Assembly (NCBI RefSeq): GCF_025136295.1 | Contig: NZ_CP062788.1 | Coordinates: forward strand, 2,745,588 to 2,809,587 | Length of the DNA stretch: 64,000 bases | Source of the DNA: Aestuariispira ectoiniformans | Lineage (GTDB): Bacteria; Pseudomonadota; Alphaproteobacteria; UBA8366; Aestuariispiraceae | Direction: 5' to 3' | Part shown: positions 17,991-30,613 of the stretch, in pieces | How the letters are laid out: each line of letters begins with the position of its first letter | How positions within the stretch are numbered: the stretch's first letter is position 1 | Translations under genes and position numbers: made by a program | The notes under the pieces: model-generated | Seen by the model: the letters and a program-made list of their open reading frames with translations, nothing else | Database searches by the model: none | Told to the model about the DNA's origin: nothing

Positions 17991-19029
17991 CGTTTTCTTC
18001 TTCTTTTTGGCCTGTGATGGCGACCAGTGTTTCCAGGGATTGCCGGGCGCGGCCCTTGTCGATGGATTCGGCTGCAATCGCGACACCGTCTTTCAGATTA
18101 TTAGCCTTGTCGGAGACAATAATCGCTGCCGCCGCGTTGAGCAGCACCACATCTCGATACGGCCCCGGCTTTCCATCCAGAAGGTTGCGAATAGCCTGGG
18201 CGTTTTCCTCAGGCGTGCCGCCGCGTAAATCTTCCAGGGTGGCCCTGGGAAGCCCGGCATCTTCAGGCGCGACCTCAAAATGGTTCATTTTGCCGTTTTT
18301 ATATTCGGTCACCATGGAAACGCCGGTTGAACTCAATTCGTCCAAACCGTCTGCACCATGTACGACCCAGGCGCTTTCCGCACCCAGATTGGCAAGGGAC
18401 TGGGCCATCATATCGACGCTGTCTTTGCGATAGGTGCCGACCAGGTATCGCTTCACCTGCGCCGGGTTGGAAAGCGGGCCCAGCATATTGAAGATGGTCG
18501 GTACGCCCAGTTCAACCCGGGTGGGGCCGACGTTGCGCATGGCACCGTGATGGCGCTGCGCCATCAGGAAGCCGATATGGGCTTCGCGAATGGAGCGTTC
18601 CACATTCTCAATGGGGGCTTCCCAGTCAACGCCAAGACAGGACAAGGCATCCGCAGTGCCGGAGCGGGAGGATGCGGCGCGGTTTCCGTGTTTTGCAACA
18701 GGAATACCAGCACCGGCGACAACCAGCGCGGTTGCAGTCGAAATGTTATAGGTATGGGCCATATCGCCGCCTGTGCCGACAATATCTATCGCATCCTCAG
18801 GGGCCTTGAGTTTTAAGGCGCGTTTACGCATGGCCTGCACGGCGCCGGTAATTTCCTCTACCGTTTCACCACGAACCTTGAGGGCCATGAGAAAGGCCCC
18901 CATCTGGGAGGGAGTTGCATCGCCAGACATCATAATGTCAAAAGCGGTTGCCGCATCGTCAACATTGAGCGTTTCCCCACGGGAAACAGCGGCGAGTAGG
19001 TCTTTAAAGTTCACATCTTGCGCTGCCAT
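17983..19029 (-). CDS. trpD: Anthranilate phosphoribosyltransferase
   Basis: 348 residues. Transfers the phosphoribosyl group from PRPP to anthranilate. The PRPP-binding [17 protein letters not shown] and the [15 protein letters not shown] loop are both present. A stand-alone TrpD, not fused to TrpG. It begins 17 bases after trpG and overlaps trpC by 8 bases. Confidence 0.97.
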   Translation of the reverse strand: MAAQDVNFKDLLAAVSRGETLNVDDAATAFDIMMSGDATPSQMGAFLMALKVRGETVEEITGAVQAMRKRALKLKAPEDAIDIVGTGGDMAHTYNISTATALVVAGAGIPVAKHGNRAASSRSGTADALSCLGVDWEAPIENVERSIREAHIGFLMAQRHHGAMRNVGPTRVELGVPTIFNMLGPLSNPAQVKRYLVGTYRKDSVDMMAQSLANLGAESAWVVHGADGLDELSSTGVSMVTEYKNGKMNHFEVAPEDAGLPRATLEDLRGGTPEENAQAIRNLLDGKPGPYRDVVLLNAAAAIIVSDKANNLKDGVAIAAESIDKGRARQSLETLVAITGQKEEENDE

Positions 19030-19046
19030 GACTTATTGTCCGTCAG

Positions 19047-19619
19047 TTAATCTTTTGTCAGGTCTACGAAATTCTGAAGCAATTGGTGTCCTGCTTCGGA
19101 CGCTATGCTTTCAGGGTGGAACTGAACGCCGTGAATTGGCAGTTCCCTATGCTGCAGGCCCATAATGACGCCATCGTCTGATTCGGCAGTGATTTCGAGA
19201 CATGTGGGAAGATCCTCTTTGGCAACGGCCAGACTGTGATATCGGGTAACTTTAAGCGGGTTGGGCAGGTCCTTGAAGACACCACAGTTCTTGTGATGAA
19301 TGCCAGACACTTTTCCATGCATCGGAGGGACGCGCACAACTTGCCCGCCGAAGAACTGCCCGATGGTCTGGTGACCAAGGCAGACACCAATCAGGGGAAT
19401 GTGGTTTTCCGCGGCGGCTTTTGTAAGGTCAAGGCAAATGCCTGCACGATCGGGGTCGCAAGGGCCCGGTGACAGAATGATGCCTTCCGGATTAAGAGAC
19501 AGCGCATCGTCAACGGTAATCGCATCATTTCGATGAACGACCGTATTTATGCCCAATTCTCCGAAATAATGGACAAGGTTATATGTAAAACTGTCGTAGT
19601 TATCTATTAACAAATACAT
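19047..19619 (-). CDS. trpG: Anthranilate synthase glutaminase subunit TrpG
   Basis: 190 residues, class I glutamine amidotransferase that supplies ammonia to TrpE. The catalytic triad is seen in [11 protein letters not shown] (Cys) and [10 protein letters not shown] (His and Glu). Its partner gene trpE is not adjacent; it lies 1.5 kb away behind a plus-strand gene. No Trp-rich leader peptide is seen in the 206 bases upstream. Confidence 0.95.
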   Translation of the reverse strand: MYLLIDNYDSFTYNLVHYFGELGINTVVHRNDAITVDDALSLNPEGIILSPGPCDPDRAGICLDLTKAAAENHIPLIGVCLGHQTIGQFFGGQVVRVPPMHGKVSGIHHKNCGVFKDLPNPLKVTRYHSLAVAKEDLPTCLEITAESDDGVIMGLQHRELPIHGVQFHPESIASEAGHQLLQNFVDLTKD

Positions 19620-19825
19620 ACTGTAGTAACCCTAATGACCCGTTCGCCGAATGTTATAGCAGCCTCTACGGGCCTGGAAAACAGGAGGTTTCAGTATTAC
19701 GGGCTATTTGTCAAAGTATGCTTTTGATTTTCCTGAAGACCCCCTGTAGGGACAGGGACAAAGCTAGGGCAAAACGGTATGATTAATGCCTGCCGCGATC
19801 GATCGGTACGAATAAGAGAATTAGA

Positions 19826-21118
19826 GTGAAAAAAACGATAGACCTCGCCAAACAATTCAAACTTCTGTCTAACCGGGCCGGGGCTATGACTGCACTCGTC
19901 AGAGTCTGGGCGCAGGGCAAAGGGCCGTTTATCTGGGCAGGTAGTTTCACTGGGTTTGGTGTCGTCCTCGGCATGGGGATCGGCTATTTCCTGGCGCAGC
20001 CATCGGATGATCCGGGAGGGCAGGTAGCAGCCACGACGCCCGATACCAATCAGATCGTCGCACAGTATCAGGGCCGACAGTCGGAAGATGATATCGAATA
20101 TAATGTTCCAGTACGCGTCGATCGGTCGGAACGTGCGCTGAAAAAGTATCGCTATGAGGAAGACCTTTCGCCTGAACTGCTTGGCGGCGCAGGTGACAGC
20201 GCTGAAAATGGTCCTGCTGTTCCTTCCGGTATGGCAGACCCGATTGATCAACTGGTTGCCAACCTTGATAAAGGGGCGGATCAATCCACGATCCAGAGTG
20301 AAGAGCGTCTGCCCGGCGATAAACCAGCCAAACGATTGCCGGAAACTACTTCTGAGACACAGCTTCAATGGCAGAAGGCCGCTATCGAAACCCCTGGAAT
20401 TATAAAAGAAACGCGACCGCTGATCGCAATTGTGATCGATGATGTGGGTATTGATCAAAAGCGCAGTCGCCATAGTATCGACCTGGCGGCCCCGTTGACA
20501 TTGTCCTTTATTCCTTATGGCCATAACCTTCAGGAACTTGTTGATTTGGCGCGGAAATATGGTCACGAGGTCATGTTGCATATGCCTATGGAACCAATGA
20601 GTGCAAAGGTGGACCCAGGCCCGAATGCTCTCCTCACGTCGCTGGACAAGCCTGAGCTTTCAAGGCGTGTAAATTGGGACATGAAGCAATTCGATGGCTA
20701 TATCGGCATCAACAATCATATGGGCAGCAAGTTCACCGCCTGGAAACCAGGCATGCGCCTTGTTTTACAGGAGATGAAGAAACGAGGCCTGGTTTTCCTG
20801 GATTCGATCACTTCTCCGAAAACTGTCGGATATGATATGGCGCGTGAACTGGATGTGCCGGTTACACGCCGCGATGTCTTTCTGGATAACGTCCAGGATA
20901 AGAAAGCGATAATAAAGCAACTTCGGCAGACAGAACATGTTGCAAGGCAAAATGGCCAAGCAATCGCGATCGGTCATCCGCATGATGAGACGATTTTGGC
21001 TTTGCAGGAGTGGCTTCCCCAGGTGAAAGCACGCGGTTTCCGGCTGGTGCCGGTCTCAGCAATTATCCGACGAAATCAGGCAACACATCTGGCACAGCAA
21101 GACTCTGCGACCGAGTAG
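19826..21118 (+). CDS. Divergent polysaccharide deacetylase (YibQ-like)
   Basis: 430 residues. A membrane segment lies at about 33-55 (FIWAGSFTGFGVVLGMGIGY). A long low-complexity linker follows, and the C-terminal half (about 195-420) is a divergent polysaccharide deacetylase domain with IAIVIDDVGID, the MLHMPMEP segment, INNHMGSKFT and GHPHDETI. Probably a membrane-anchored periplasmic protein acting on a cell-wall or surface glycan; the true substrate is not known. It sits between trpG and trpE on the opposite strand and breaks the trp run. Confidence 0.8.
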   Translation: MKKTIDLAKQFKLLSNRAGAMTALVRVWAQGKGPFIWAGSFTGFGVVLGMGIGYFLAQPSDDPGGQVAATTPDTNQIVAQYQGRQSEDDIEYNVPVRVDRSERALKKYRYEEDLSPELLGGAGDSAENGPAVPSGMADPIDQLVANLDKGADQSTIQSEERLPGDKPAKRLPETTSETQLQWQKAAIETPGIIKETRPLIAIVIDDVGIDQKRSRHSIDLAAPLTLSFIPYGHNLQELVDLARKYGHEVMLHMPMEPMSAKVDPGPNALLTSLDKPELSRRVNWDMKQFDGYIGINNHMGSKFTAWKPGMRLVLQEMKKRGLVFLDSITSPKTVGYDMARELDVPVTRRDVFLDNVQDKKAIIKQLRQTEHVARQNGQAIAIGHPHDETILALQEWLPQVKARGFRLVPVSAIIRRNQATHLAQQDSATE

Positions 21119-21152
21119 GGCCGCAGCCTGCAGACGCCTGGCGCGCGAATAG

Positions 21153-22664
21153 TTAGTTGCTACGGCTTGTGGCGAAGCGAACGGCCTCCTGTGCGGCCCT
21201 GACGAGCGCACGTGCCTTGTTGCGGCATTCCTGATGTTCCGATTCGGGGTCGCTGTCGGCAACGATACCTGCGCCCGCCTGGACATACATCTTGTTGTCC
21301 TTCACCACGGCTGTACGCAGGGCAATGCAGGTATCCATGGCGCCATCTGCACCGAAATAGCCGATACAACCGGCATAGATGCCCCGCTTTTCGGATTCCA
21401 GTTCGTCAATAATCTCCATCGCGCGCACTTTAGGCGCTCCGGATACCGTACCGGCAGGGAAACCTGCCATAAGGGCCTTCAAGGCATCATAGTCCTCGGA
21501 AATCTCGCCCTCGACATTGGAGACGATGTGCATGACATGGCTATAACGTTCAATAATGAACTGATCGGTTACTTTCACCGTCCCGGTCTTTGCAACACGG
21601 CCGACATCATTCCGCCCAAGGTCCAGCAACATGAGATGTTCTGCACATTCCTTGGGATCTGCCAGCAGAGATTCCGCCAGGGCATTATCCTCTTCCGGCG
21701 TTGCTCCGCGTGGCCTCGTCCCGGCAATCGGGCGGATGGTGACCTTGCCGTCACGCAGCCGTACCAGAACTTCCGGACTTGAACCGACGACGGCGAAATC
21801 CTTGAAGTTCAGATAGAAGAGGAAAGGTGAGGGGTTGGTGCGACGCAGCGCACGATAAAGCGCAAAAGGAGGGAGATCGAAGGGAACTTCAAACCTTTGG
21901 CTCAACACCACCTGAAAGATATCACCGGCAAGGATATAATCCTTGGCTTTTGCCACCATCGACTTATAGGCGTCAGGCTCCATATTGGAGACCGGTTCCG
22001 GCCATTCGATGTCGTCCGCATGGGCGGGCGCGTCATGCGACAACGCACGCGCAAAGTCGTTGCGCACATCCGCAAGCCGGTCCATCGCGGTTTCGTAGGC
22101 AGCCAAGGCAGATATTTCCGAATCGGGCCGTACCGGTGTTACGATGGTGACAATATCCTCAATGCTGTCGAAGACCGCAATGATCGTAGGGCGCACAAAA
22201 ATTCCGTCCGGAACATTCAGGGCGTCAGGGTTCACATTAGGCAGGTTCTCGACGAGGCGAACAGTGTCGTAGCTCATATAGCCGAAGATGCCTGCTGCCA
22301 TGGGCGGCAAATGGCTCGGCAGATCAATACGAGAGCTTTCGGTCAGGTCCTTGAGCGACTCCAGTGTTGGCTTGTCGCTTTGTTCAAAGTGATGCGTGTC
22401 TACCAGAGCTCGCCTGTTGACTTCAGCCTTGTTGCCAAAACACCGCCAGATTACATCCGGTTTCATTCCAATAAAGGAATAACGTCCACGAATGGCGCCG
22501 CCTTCCACGGATTCCAGCAGGAAGCTGTTCGGCTTGCTGTCAGCGATCTTCAGGAAGGCGGAAACCGGCGTTTCAAGATCGGCGACCAGGGTCGTCCAGA
22601 CAACTTGGGCCTGCCCGTTATCGTATAGGGTCTTGAAGGCTTCGAAATCCGGGTGAGACTCCAT
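21153..22664 (-). CDS. trpE: Anthranilate synthase component I
   Basis: 503 residues. Makes anthranilate from chorismate with TrpG. The N-terminal LLESVEGG is the tryptophan feedback-binding segment. The chorismate-binding domain shows QVVLSQRFEV, IAGTRPRGATPEED, LLDLGRNDVGRVA and GTVSGAPKVRAMEII. It starts 36 bases after ppiD, so ppiD and trpE may share a transcript. It converges on the deacetylase gene with a 34-base gap. Confidence 0.96.
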   Translation of the reverse strand: MESHPDFEAFKTLYDNGQAQVVWTTLVADLETPVSAFLKIADSKPNSFLLESVEGGAIRGRYSFIGMKPDVIWRCFGNKAEVNRRALVDTHHFEQSDKPTLESLKDLTESSRIDLPSHLPPMAAGIFGYMSYDTVRLVENLPNVNPDALNVPDGIFVRPTIIAVFDSIEDIVTIVTPVRPDSEISALAAYETAMDRLADVRNDFARALSHDAPAHADDIEWPEPVSNMEPDAYKSMVAKAKDYILAGDIFQVVLSQRFEVPFDLPPFALYRALRRTNPSPFLFYLNFKDFAVVGSSPEVLVRLRDGKVTIRPIAGTRPRGATPEEDNALAESLLADPKECAEHLMLLDLGRNDVGRVAKTGTVKVTDQFIIERYSHVMHIVSNVEGEISEDYDALKALMAGFPAGTVSGAPKVRAMEIIDELESEKRGIYAGCIGYFGADGAMDTCIALRTAVVKDNKMYVQAGAGIVADSDPESEHQECRNKARALVRAAQEAVRFATSRSN

Positions 22665-22700
22665 GGTCGCTTTTCTCCGATGTACAGCGGTAGGAATTAC

Positions 22701-24581
22701 TTAGTTTTGCAGCAGGCTATCGACGAGAGGCCGGTTGACCGAGACGCTGTGCTTATTGCGAAGGGCCGCATTGAACTGCACGACCAGGTCGTTAGCCATG
22801 CCGTTTGCCAGATTGGTTTTCACCATATCCAGCGATTCGTCGGTTACTTCCGGCACATTGACCTTTGTCAGGGATGCAATAGCGAAGCTGTCACCGGCAA
22901 GAGCCTGTGCCGCTTTACCCGCGTCGATTTTGAACAGATCGGACACCAGCGGAGCAGGGACTGCGGAAGCAGACGGGTTTTCCCCGCTTCGGGTGATCGC
23001 ATCCACGGTCTGAACATCAAGGTTAAACTCAGCAACTGCGTCTTTCAGGGAGGTTCCGCTGTTTACCTTTTCGACAATCGCGGCGGCTTTCTCCTGTGTT
23101 GCCTTCCGGCGCGCGTCCTGCTGCCACAGGTCAACGACGTTGGCACGAACCTCGGCCAGGTCTTTGATGCGGCTTTGCGTCACGCTATCAACGCGCAGAA
23201 TAAAGAAGCCATCGTGACCGTCGTCCTGCATCAGACTGTCCAGCCCTTCGTCTGTATCGAAGGCAAATTTGAAGAATGCTGCTGTTTTCGGCAGGTTCGA
23301 AACGGTCTTGCCATCCTTGTCCTCACCGGAGCGGTCGATGCCATCAAAGACATCAACGGTGAGGTTCAATGCATTGGCTGCTTCCTCGATTGTTGCCCCA
23401 CCGGCAATCTTGTCATCCATGTCATTGGACAGTTCATATGCGAGGTTTGTGGCTTCTTCTTTCGCCAGGTCATTTTTCAACTGATCGGCAACATCTGCCA
23501 GCGGACGAATGGATTCGGCCTTGATTTCAGGCGTTGTCACAATGAACCAACCGAAGAAACCTTCCTGCGGTTCGGAGAAGGCACCTTTCTTAAGCGCGAA
23601 TGCTGCATCAGCCACTGCTTCATCAGGCAGTTCGGCCTTGCTGACCGTACCAAGGTCCATGTCATTTTCGGTCATGTCGGCCAGTTCTTTACCGACTTCG
23701 ACAAAGTCACGCCCCTTGCTCAGTTCTTCCGCTGCTTTCTTTGCGGTTTCCTCATCAGGAAGCAGCATCTGAAGAACTTTGCGTTTCTCAGGAGCAGTGA
23801 ACTCATTCTTACGCTGATCGTATGCCTCTTTTATGCGAGCTTCATCAATCTCAACGGTTTGGGCCAGTTTTTCAGGGGAGATACCGACATAGGTGATTTT
23901 GCGGTATTCCGGCGCACGGAAGCGCTCTTTATGTTCGTCATAAAAAGCCTGAACCTGTTCGTCGCTCGGCGTACCGACATCGGCTGCCGGGTTGATCGGC
24001 AGACGTGCGATGACGGCATCGCGGGTTTCCTTCTGCCATGTGTAAATATCCTTGGCGATGGTCCCGGGAACCTCGACACCTCCGTTAACGGTGCCAACGA
24101 GGGTGGATACGACAACATCGCGCCGCAGGACGCTTTCATAATACTGAGGACGGAAACCCTGGTTGGCCAAGGCAACTTCATAGCGCGCCCGGTCGAATTC
24201 GCCGGAGGAATTCTGGAATGCAGGATTGTTCCGGATGATGCGGCTCACGATTTTATCGGTGGCGGCAAGTCCCAGTTCATTCGCTTCGGCCTCATACAAG
24301 GCGCGATTGACGAGACCGGCGAGAACCTGATCGGCAAGACCCATCTGCTTCAGTTGTTCAACATCCATGCCCCGCGCACGAAGCTGCGATTCCTGGGTAC
24401 GCATGGCCTGCAGGAAATCCTGTTGTGAAATTTCGGTATCGCCCGCTGAGGCGACAGCCTGTGATGGCGACGTCGGGTTAAAGATGTCACCGATACCCCA
24501 GGCAGCGAAGCTCAACACCAAAAGGCCGAAGAGCACTTTGATGACCATTGAGCCGACGGAATGGCGCAAGATTTGCAGCAT
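22701..24581 (-). CDS. ppiD: PpiD-like membrane-anchored periplasmic chaperone
   Basis: 626 residues. One N-terminal transmembrane helix (about 12-34, VIKVLFGLLVLSFAAWGIG), a SurA-like N domain (about 35-190), a parvulin PPIase region (about 240-360) and a long C-terminal periplasmic part. PpiD works at the Sec exit in folding of secreted and outer-membrane proteins. The parvulin core here is divergent, as in other PpiD proteins, so chaperone rather than isomerase action is likely. Divergent from tpiA. Confidence 0.88.
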   Translation of the reverse strand: MLQILRHSVGSMVIKVLFGLLVLSFAAWGIGDIFNPTSPSQAVASAGDTEISQQDFLQAMRTQESQLRARGMDVEQLKQMGLADQVLAGLVNRALYEAEANELGLAATDKIVSRIIRNNPAFQNSSGEFDRARYEVALANQGFRPQYYESVLRRDVVVSTLVGTVNGGVEVPGTIAKDIYTWQKETRDAVIARLPINPAADVGTPSDEQVQAFYDEHKERFRAPEYRKITYVGISPEKLAQTVEIDEARIKEAYDQRKNEFTAPEKRKVLQMLLPDEETAKKAAEELSKGRDFVEVGKELADMTENDMDLGTVSKAELPDEAVADAAFALKKGAFSEPQEGFFGWFIVTTPEIKAESIRPLADVADQLKNDLAKEEATNLAYELSNDMDDKIAGGATIEEAANALNLTVDVFDGIDRSGEDKDGKTVSNLPKTAAFFKFAFDTDEGLDSLMQDDGHDGFFILRVDSVTQSRIKDLAEVRANVVDLWQQDARRKATQEKAAAIVEKVNSGTSLKDAVAEFNLDVQTVDAITRSGENPSASAVPAPLVSDLFKIDAGKAAQALAGDSFAIASLTKVNVPEVTDESLDMVKTNLANGMANDLVVQFNAALRNKHSVSVNRPLVDSLLQN

Positions 24582-24857
24582 GAGGTAGACGTCCCTTTAA
24601 TTATCACTTTCAATCGCGGTTCTTGGCAAACCGGCGCGGCATGATAGAAGCGGCCTCCCTGCCTATCAACATAGAATTCCCGTAAGAGGTCGGATTCATG
24701 CTTCTTATTGTCACTGGAGGGGAAACCTCCACGTCCGGGTAGGCTTCTTGATATTCCTTTTGGCGGCTTGGCGATGGCGAGGCTGCATGCTAATCAACGA
24801 CCAATATTTGAAATAAGTCGTCGTCCGACAATACTCTGTAACAGGGGAGTTACCTGG

Positions 24858-25616
24858 ATGTCTCAGTCCCGCCGCCCGGTGATCGCCGGAAACTGGAAAA
24901 TGAATTGCCTGCGCGCTGATGGGCTTGCCCTGGCGGAGGCCGTGGCCGCTCAGGCCGGACAAGTTGACTGCGACCTGGTTATCTGCCCTCCCGCAACTTT
25001 GCTTCATTCCGTCCACGAGCTCGTCGGCGAAACCGCCTTGGGACTCGGAGCGCAGGATTGCCATTATAAGGACAGTGGTGCCTTTACCGGCAACATCTCT
25101 CCGACGATGATCAAGGATGCCGGCTGTAGCTATGTGATTCTCGGACATTCCGAACGGCGTGAATATCATGGCGAAACGGATGCGGACGTGCAGGCCAAGG
25201 CAAAAGCCGCACAGCAGGAGGACCTGGTTGCCATTATCTGTGTTGGCGAGACGGAAGCGCAGCGCGACGCCGGAGACACCATGACGGTAATCTCTGAACA
25301 GATCAAAGGCAGCATTCCGACTGATTCGACGTCTGAGAACACCGTTATTGCCTATGAACCGGTTTGGGCGATTGGAACAGGGCGAACCGCATCGCCTGAG
25401 GAAGCGCAGGAAGTGCATCAGCATATTCGTAAAGAGCTCGCGTCCGCCCTTGGCGAGGACTTTGCCGCGGCGACCCGCATTCTTTACGGCGGCTCGATGA
25501 AGCCCGGCAATGCTTCTGATTTGTTGGCCCAGGCCGACATTGATGGCGGGCTGATCGGTGGTGCAAGCCTGAATTCTGCCGATTTCCTTGCAATTGCTAA
25601 TGCTGTTTCAAAATAA
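24858..25616 (+). CDS. tpiA: Triosephosphate isomerase
   Basis: 252 residues from the ATG at 24858, with GGGGAG upstream; an in-frame extension to 24708 has no family match. Interconverts dihydroxyacetone phosphate and glyceraldehyde 3-phosphate. AGNWKMN holds the catalytic Lys, ILGHSERR the catalytic His, and AYEPVWAIGTGRTAS the catalytic Glu and loop 6. The 276-base gap to ppiD holds a short TGGAGG/CCTCCA hairpin at 24715-24731 and no evident gene. Confidence 0.97.
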   Translation: MSQSRRPVIAGNWKMNCLRADGLALAEAVAAQAGQVDCDLVICPPATLLHSVHELVGETALGLGAQDCHYKDSGAFTGNISPTMIKDAGCSYVILGHSERREYHGETDADVQAKAKAAQQEDLVAIICVGETEAQRDAGDTMTVISEQIKGSIPTDSTSENTVIAYEPVWAIGTGRTASPEEAQEVHQHIRKELASALGEDFAAATRILYGGSMKPGNASDLLAQADIDGGLIGGASLNSADFLAIANAVSK

Positions 25617-25677
25617 TTCGAAAATTGATCGGATTTAGGTCTGGTCAAATTCGGACACAAGGATTACAAACACTCGG

Positions 25678-25704
25678 GCCGCTCAGGGCTTTTCTATGAG
25701 CGGC
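25678..25704 (+). repeat. Hairpin between tpiA and secG
   Basis: GCCGCTCA and TGAGCGGC are perfect 8-base arms with an 11-base loop. No U-run follows, so it is not a standard terminator; it may sit in the secG leader. Purpose not known. Confidence 0.45.
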
Positions 25705-25744
25705 TCACCAGATATTTGGGTTTAAGTATTTACGGGGCCGGATC

Positions 25745-26077
25745 ATGGAAACGGTTTTGCTGGTCATTCACCTTTTGATCGCTGTTGCGCTTGTCGCTGT
25801 TGTTTTGCTGCAACGGAGCGAAGGCGGCGCTTTGGGGATCGGTGGAGGGGCCGGCGGCGGCGGCGCCGGTCTCATGTCTGCGCGGGGAACAGCTAACATT
25901 CTGACACGCACGACAGCAATCCTGGCGGCTTGCTTCTTTGTAAGCAGCATTGCCCTGGCACTGTTGGCCGGGCAAACACAAGAGCCGGCGTCAGTGCTGG
26001 ACGTCGCGCCAGCGAAGACAGTCCCACAGGACACCCAAACGGACCAGCCTCAAGTCCCGGTACCGGGTTCCAACTAG
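25745..26077 (+). CDS. secG: SecG preprotein translocase subunit
   Basis: 110 residues. Two membrane segments (about 3-22 and 60-79) with the Gly-rich loop GALGIGGGAGGGGAGLMSAR between them, the mark of SecG. It assists SecYE in moving proteins across the inner membrane. A short Pro- and Gln-rich tail follows. It ends just before a terminator at 26091 and precedes pyrG, a frequent alphaproteobacterial order. Confidence 0.93.
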   Translation: METVLLVIHLLIAVALVAVVLLQRSEGGALGIGGGAGGGGAGLMSARGTANILTRTTAILAACFFVSSIALALLAGQTQEPASVLDVAPAKTVPQDTQTDQPQVPVPGSN

Positions 26078-26090
26078 GCGGTCCTGCAAA

Positions 26091-26119
26091 AGAAGGCGGC
26101 AAATCAGCCGCCTCTTTTT
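26091..26119 (+). terminator. Intrinsic terminator after secG
   Basis: GGCGGC, AAATCA and GCCGCC form a GC-rich hairpin (26095-26112) followed by TCTTTTT. It lies between the secG stop and the pyrG start. Confidence 0.7.
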
Positions 26120-26150
26120 ATGGACGAATATCCAGAATGAGGTACATTAA

Positions 26151-27797
<1,647 letters not shown>

Positions 27798-27815
27798 TCT
27801 GGGAGAAGTGGACAG

Positions 27816-28667
27816 ATGACCAACCCTTATCATGTGAAAGTCGGCAATCTGACGATCGGCAATGATCTGCCATTTACCTTGCTCGCCGGGCCCTGCGCTA
27901 TGGAAAGCCGGGATCATGCTCTGGAAATGAGTGAGGCCCTGAAGGAAATCACGGATCAGCTCGGTATCGGGTTCATCTACAAGACCTCATTTGATAAGGC
28001 CAACCGTACGTCGATTAAAAGCTCTCGTGGGGTGGGTATGGAAAAAGCCATGGCCGTTTTCGACGAGGTGCGCACAAAAGTTGGGGTGCCCGTCGTAACG
28101 GACGTTCATGAGCCGCACCAATGTGCGGAGGTTGCCCAGGTCGTCGACGTCCTGCAGATCCCCGCGTATCTTTGCCGCCAGACAAACCTTCTGGTCGCTG
28201 CCGCCGAAACCGGGCGCGCCGTAAATGTTAAAAAAGGCCAGTTTCTGGCCCCTTGGGATATGGCGAATGTGGTGCAGAAACTGGAAGAAAGCGGCAATCC
28301 GAACGTCATGGTATGCGAGCGGGGCACCAGCTTTGGCTACAATACCCTGGTCAGCGATTTCCGGGGCCTGCCGATCATGGCCGCGCAGACCGGAAAGCCG
28401 ATCGTTTTCGACGCCACCCATTCGGTCCAACAGCCCGGCGGGCAGGGGGGCACGTCCGGAGGTCAGCGAGAGTTTGTGCCTGTGCTTGCACGGGCGGCAA
28501 TGGCAGTAGGGGTTGCTGCTGTTTTCATGGAGACACATCAGGACCCGGACAAGGCACCTTCGGATGGCCCGAATATGGTGCCGCTGGACCAAATTGCGGA
28601 CTTGCTGGCAGTGATGAAGGACTTTGATGCACTGTCGAAAGCAAAGCCTGTCAGTTTGGGCGAATAA
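27816..28667 (+). CDS. kdsA: KDO-8-phosphate synthase
   Basis: 283 residues. Condenses phosphoenolpyruvate and arabinose 5-phosphate to KDO 8-phosphate for the LPS inner core. Motifs [27 protein letters not shown] and [11 protein letters not shown] are those of the family. It is 18 bases from pyrG; CTP made by PyrG is also needed to activate KDO. It ends with an intrinsic terminator at 28675, and eno follows. Confidence 0.97.
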   Translation: MTNPYHVKVGNLTIGNDLPFTLLAGPCAMESRDHALEMSEALKEITDQLGIGFIYKTSFDKANRTSIKSSRGVGMEKAMAVFDEVRTKVGVPVVTDVHEPHQCAEVAQVVDVLQIPAYLCRQTNLLVAAAETGRAVNVKKGQFLAPWDMANVVQKLEESGNPNVMVCERGTSFGYNTLVSDFRGLPIMAAQTGKPIVFDATHSVQQPGGQGGTSGGQREFVPVLARAAMAVGVAAVFMETHQDPDKAPSDGPNMVPLDQIADLLAVMKDFDALSKAKPVSLGE

Positions 28668-28674
28668 TCATAAG

Positions 28675-28708
28675 ACCGTTTCGTTTTCCTGAGCGAAACG
28701 GTTTTTTC
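28675..28708 (+). terminator. Intrinsic terminator after kdsA
   Basis: ACCGTTTCG (28675-28683) pairs with CGAAACGGT (28694-28702), followed by a run of T to 28707. It lies 8 bases after the kdsA stop. Confidence 0.85.
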
Positions 28709-28743
28709 TTCTTCAAGCAGGCAATTTCACCTCAATTTCATGA

Positions 28744-30033
<1,290 letters not shown>

Positions 30034-30056
30034 ACATCCATTTCGTTAAAAACAAG

Positions 30057-30091
30057 GAAGCGCCGGGCAGGTTGTCCGGCGCTTCTTTTTT
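30057..30091 (+). terminator. Intrinsic terminator after eno
   Basis: GAAGCGCCGG and CCGGCGCTTC are perfect 10-bp arms with a 9-base loop, followed by TTTTTT. Confidence 0.92.
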
Positions 30092-30147
30092 GGCTCTTTT
30101 CTTGATTCGGTGAATTTGCATCTCGATGCGTGAATACTTGGATATGG

Positions 30148-30161
30148 AGTATCATGATACT
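30148..30161. promoter_or_regulatory. Palindrome upstream of ftsB
   Basis: AGTATCATGATACT is a perfect 14-base palindrome in the AT-rich 262-base eno-ftsB gap. The heptamer ATACTTG occurs at 30134-30140 and again overlapping the right arm at 30157-30163. A TATAGT that could be a -10 follows at 30165-30170, but no good -35 is seen. It is shaped like an operator; no regulator can be named. Confidence 0.4.
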
Positions 30162-30295
30162 TGCTATAGTCACATTTTTTAAGTATTTGGTTGCTATTGA
30201 TATTTGGTGTCCAAATAAAACTTACGATCGGATATCTGGCGCGGCAGTTATTGCCCATTGACGCCGGGAATCGGATGTGATTCGGTAGCAGTGAT

Positions 30296-30613
30296 ATGGC
30301 AGTTTTACGCGAAATACGTTATCGGTCCCGGCAAATCGTTTTGCCGGTCATTGGTGCGTGCGTAATCGGCTATTTCGTTTATCACTCCGTTCAGGGCGGT
30401 CACGGTATTCTTTCCTATCTTCGCTTGAATAATGAAGTGAAGCGCGCGGAAGTAACATTGGCAACCCTGTCACGGAAACGGGCAGAGCTGGAACGGCGCG
30501 TGGATGCGTTGCACCCCCTGAGCCTAGATCCGGACATGCTGGACGAGATGGCGCGGCAGTCATTGAACCTGGCTGAACCGGATGATGTCGTGATTCTGCA
30601 CCCAGAGGGGTGA
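30296..30613 (+). CDS. ftsB: FtsB-like septum formation initiator
   Basis: 105 residues of the DivIC/FtsB family. One membrane helix (about 15-32), then a coiled coil (about 38-72, EVKRAEVTLATLSRKRAELE) and the short conserved C-terminal part DMLDEMARQSLNLAEPDD. It acts with FtsL and FtsQ in the divisome. The eno-ftsB-pdhA order is common in alphaproteobacteria. It ends with a terminator at 30668. Confidence 0.88.
   Translation: MAVLREIRYRSRQIVLPVIGACVIGYFVYHSVQGGHGILSYLRLNNEVKRAEVTLATLSRKRAELERRVDALHPLSLDPDMLDEMARQSLNLAEPDDVVILHPEG

Noticed and set aside
19620-19825. Possible trp attenuator before trpG
   Set aside because: No short frame with Trp codons and no paired hairpins with a U-run found in this gap; the same holds for the 36 bases before trpE.
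22653-24428. A 591-codon open frame on the plus strand opposite ppiD
   Set aside because: Its protein is Cys-, Phe- and Gly-rich without any known motif and is fully antisense to ppiD, whose family match is clear. It comes from codon bias on the real strand.
24715-24731. Short hairpin TGGAGG/CCTCCA in the ppiD-tpiA gap
   Set aside because: Six pairs only, no U-run, no known riboswitch shape around it; too weak for a feature of its own.
24708-24857. N-terminal extension of tpiA by 50 residues
   Set aside because: Not part of the triosephosphate isomerase fold, and a good ribosome site precedes the ATG at 24858.
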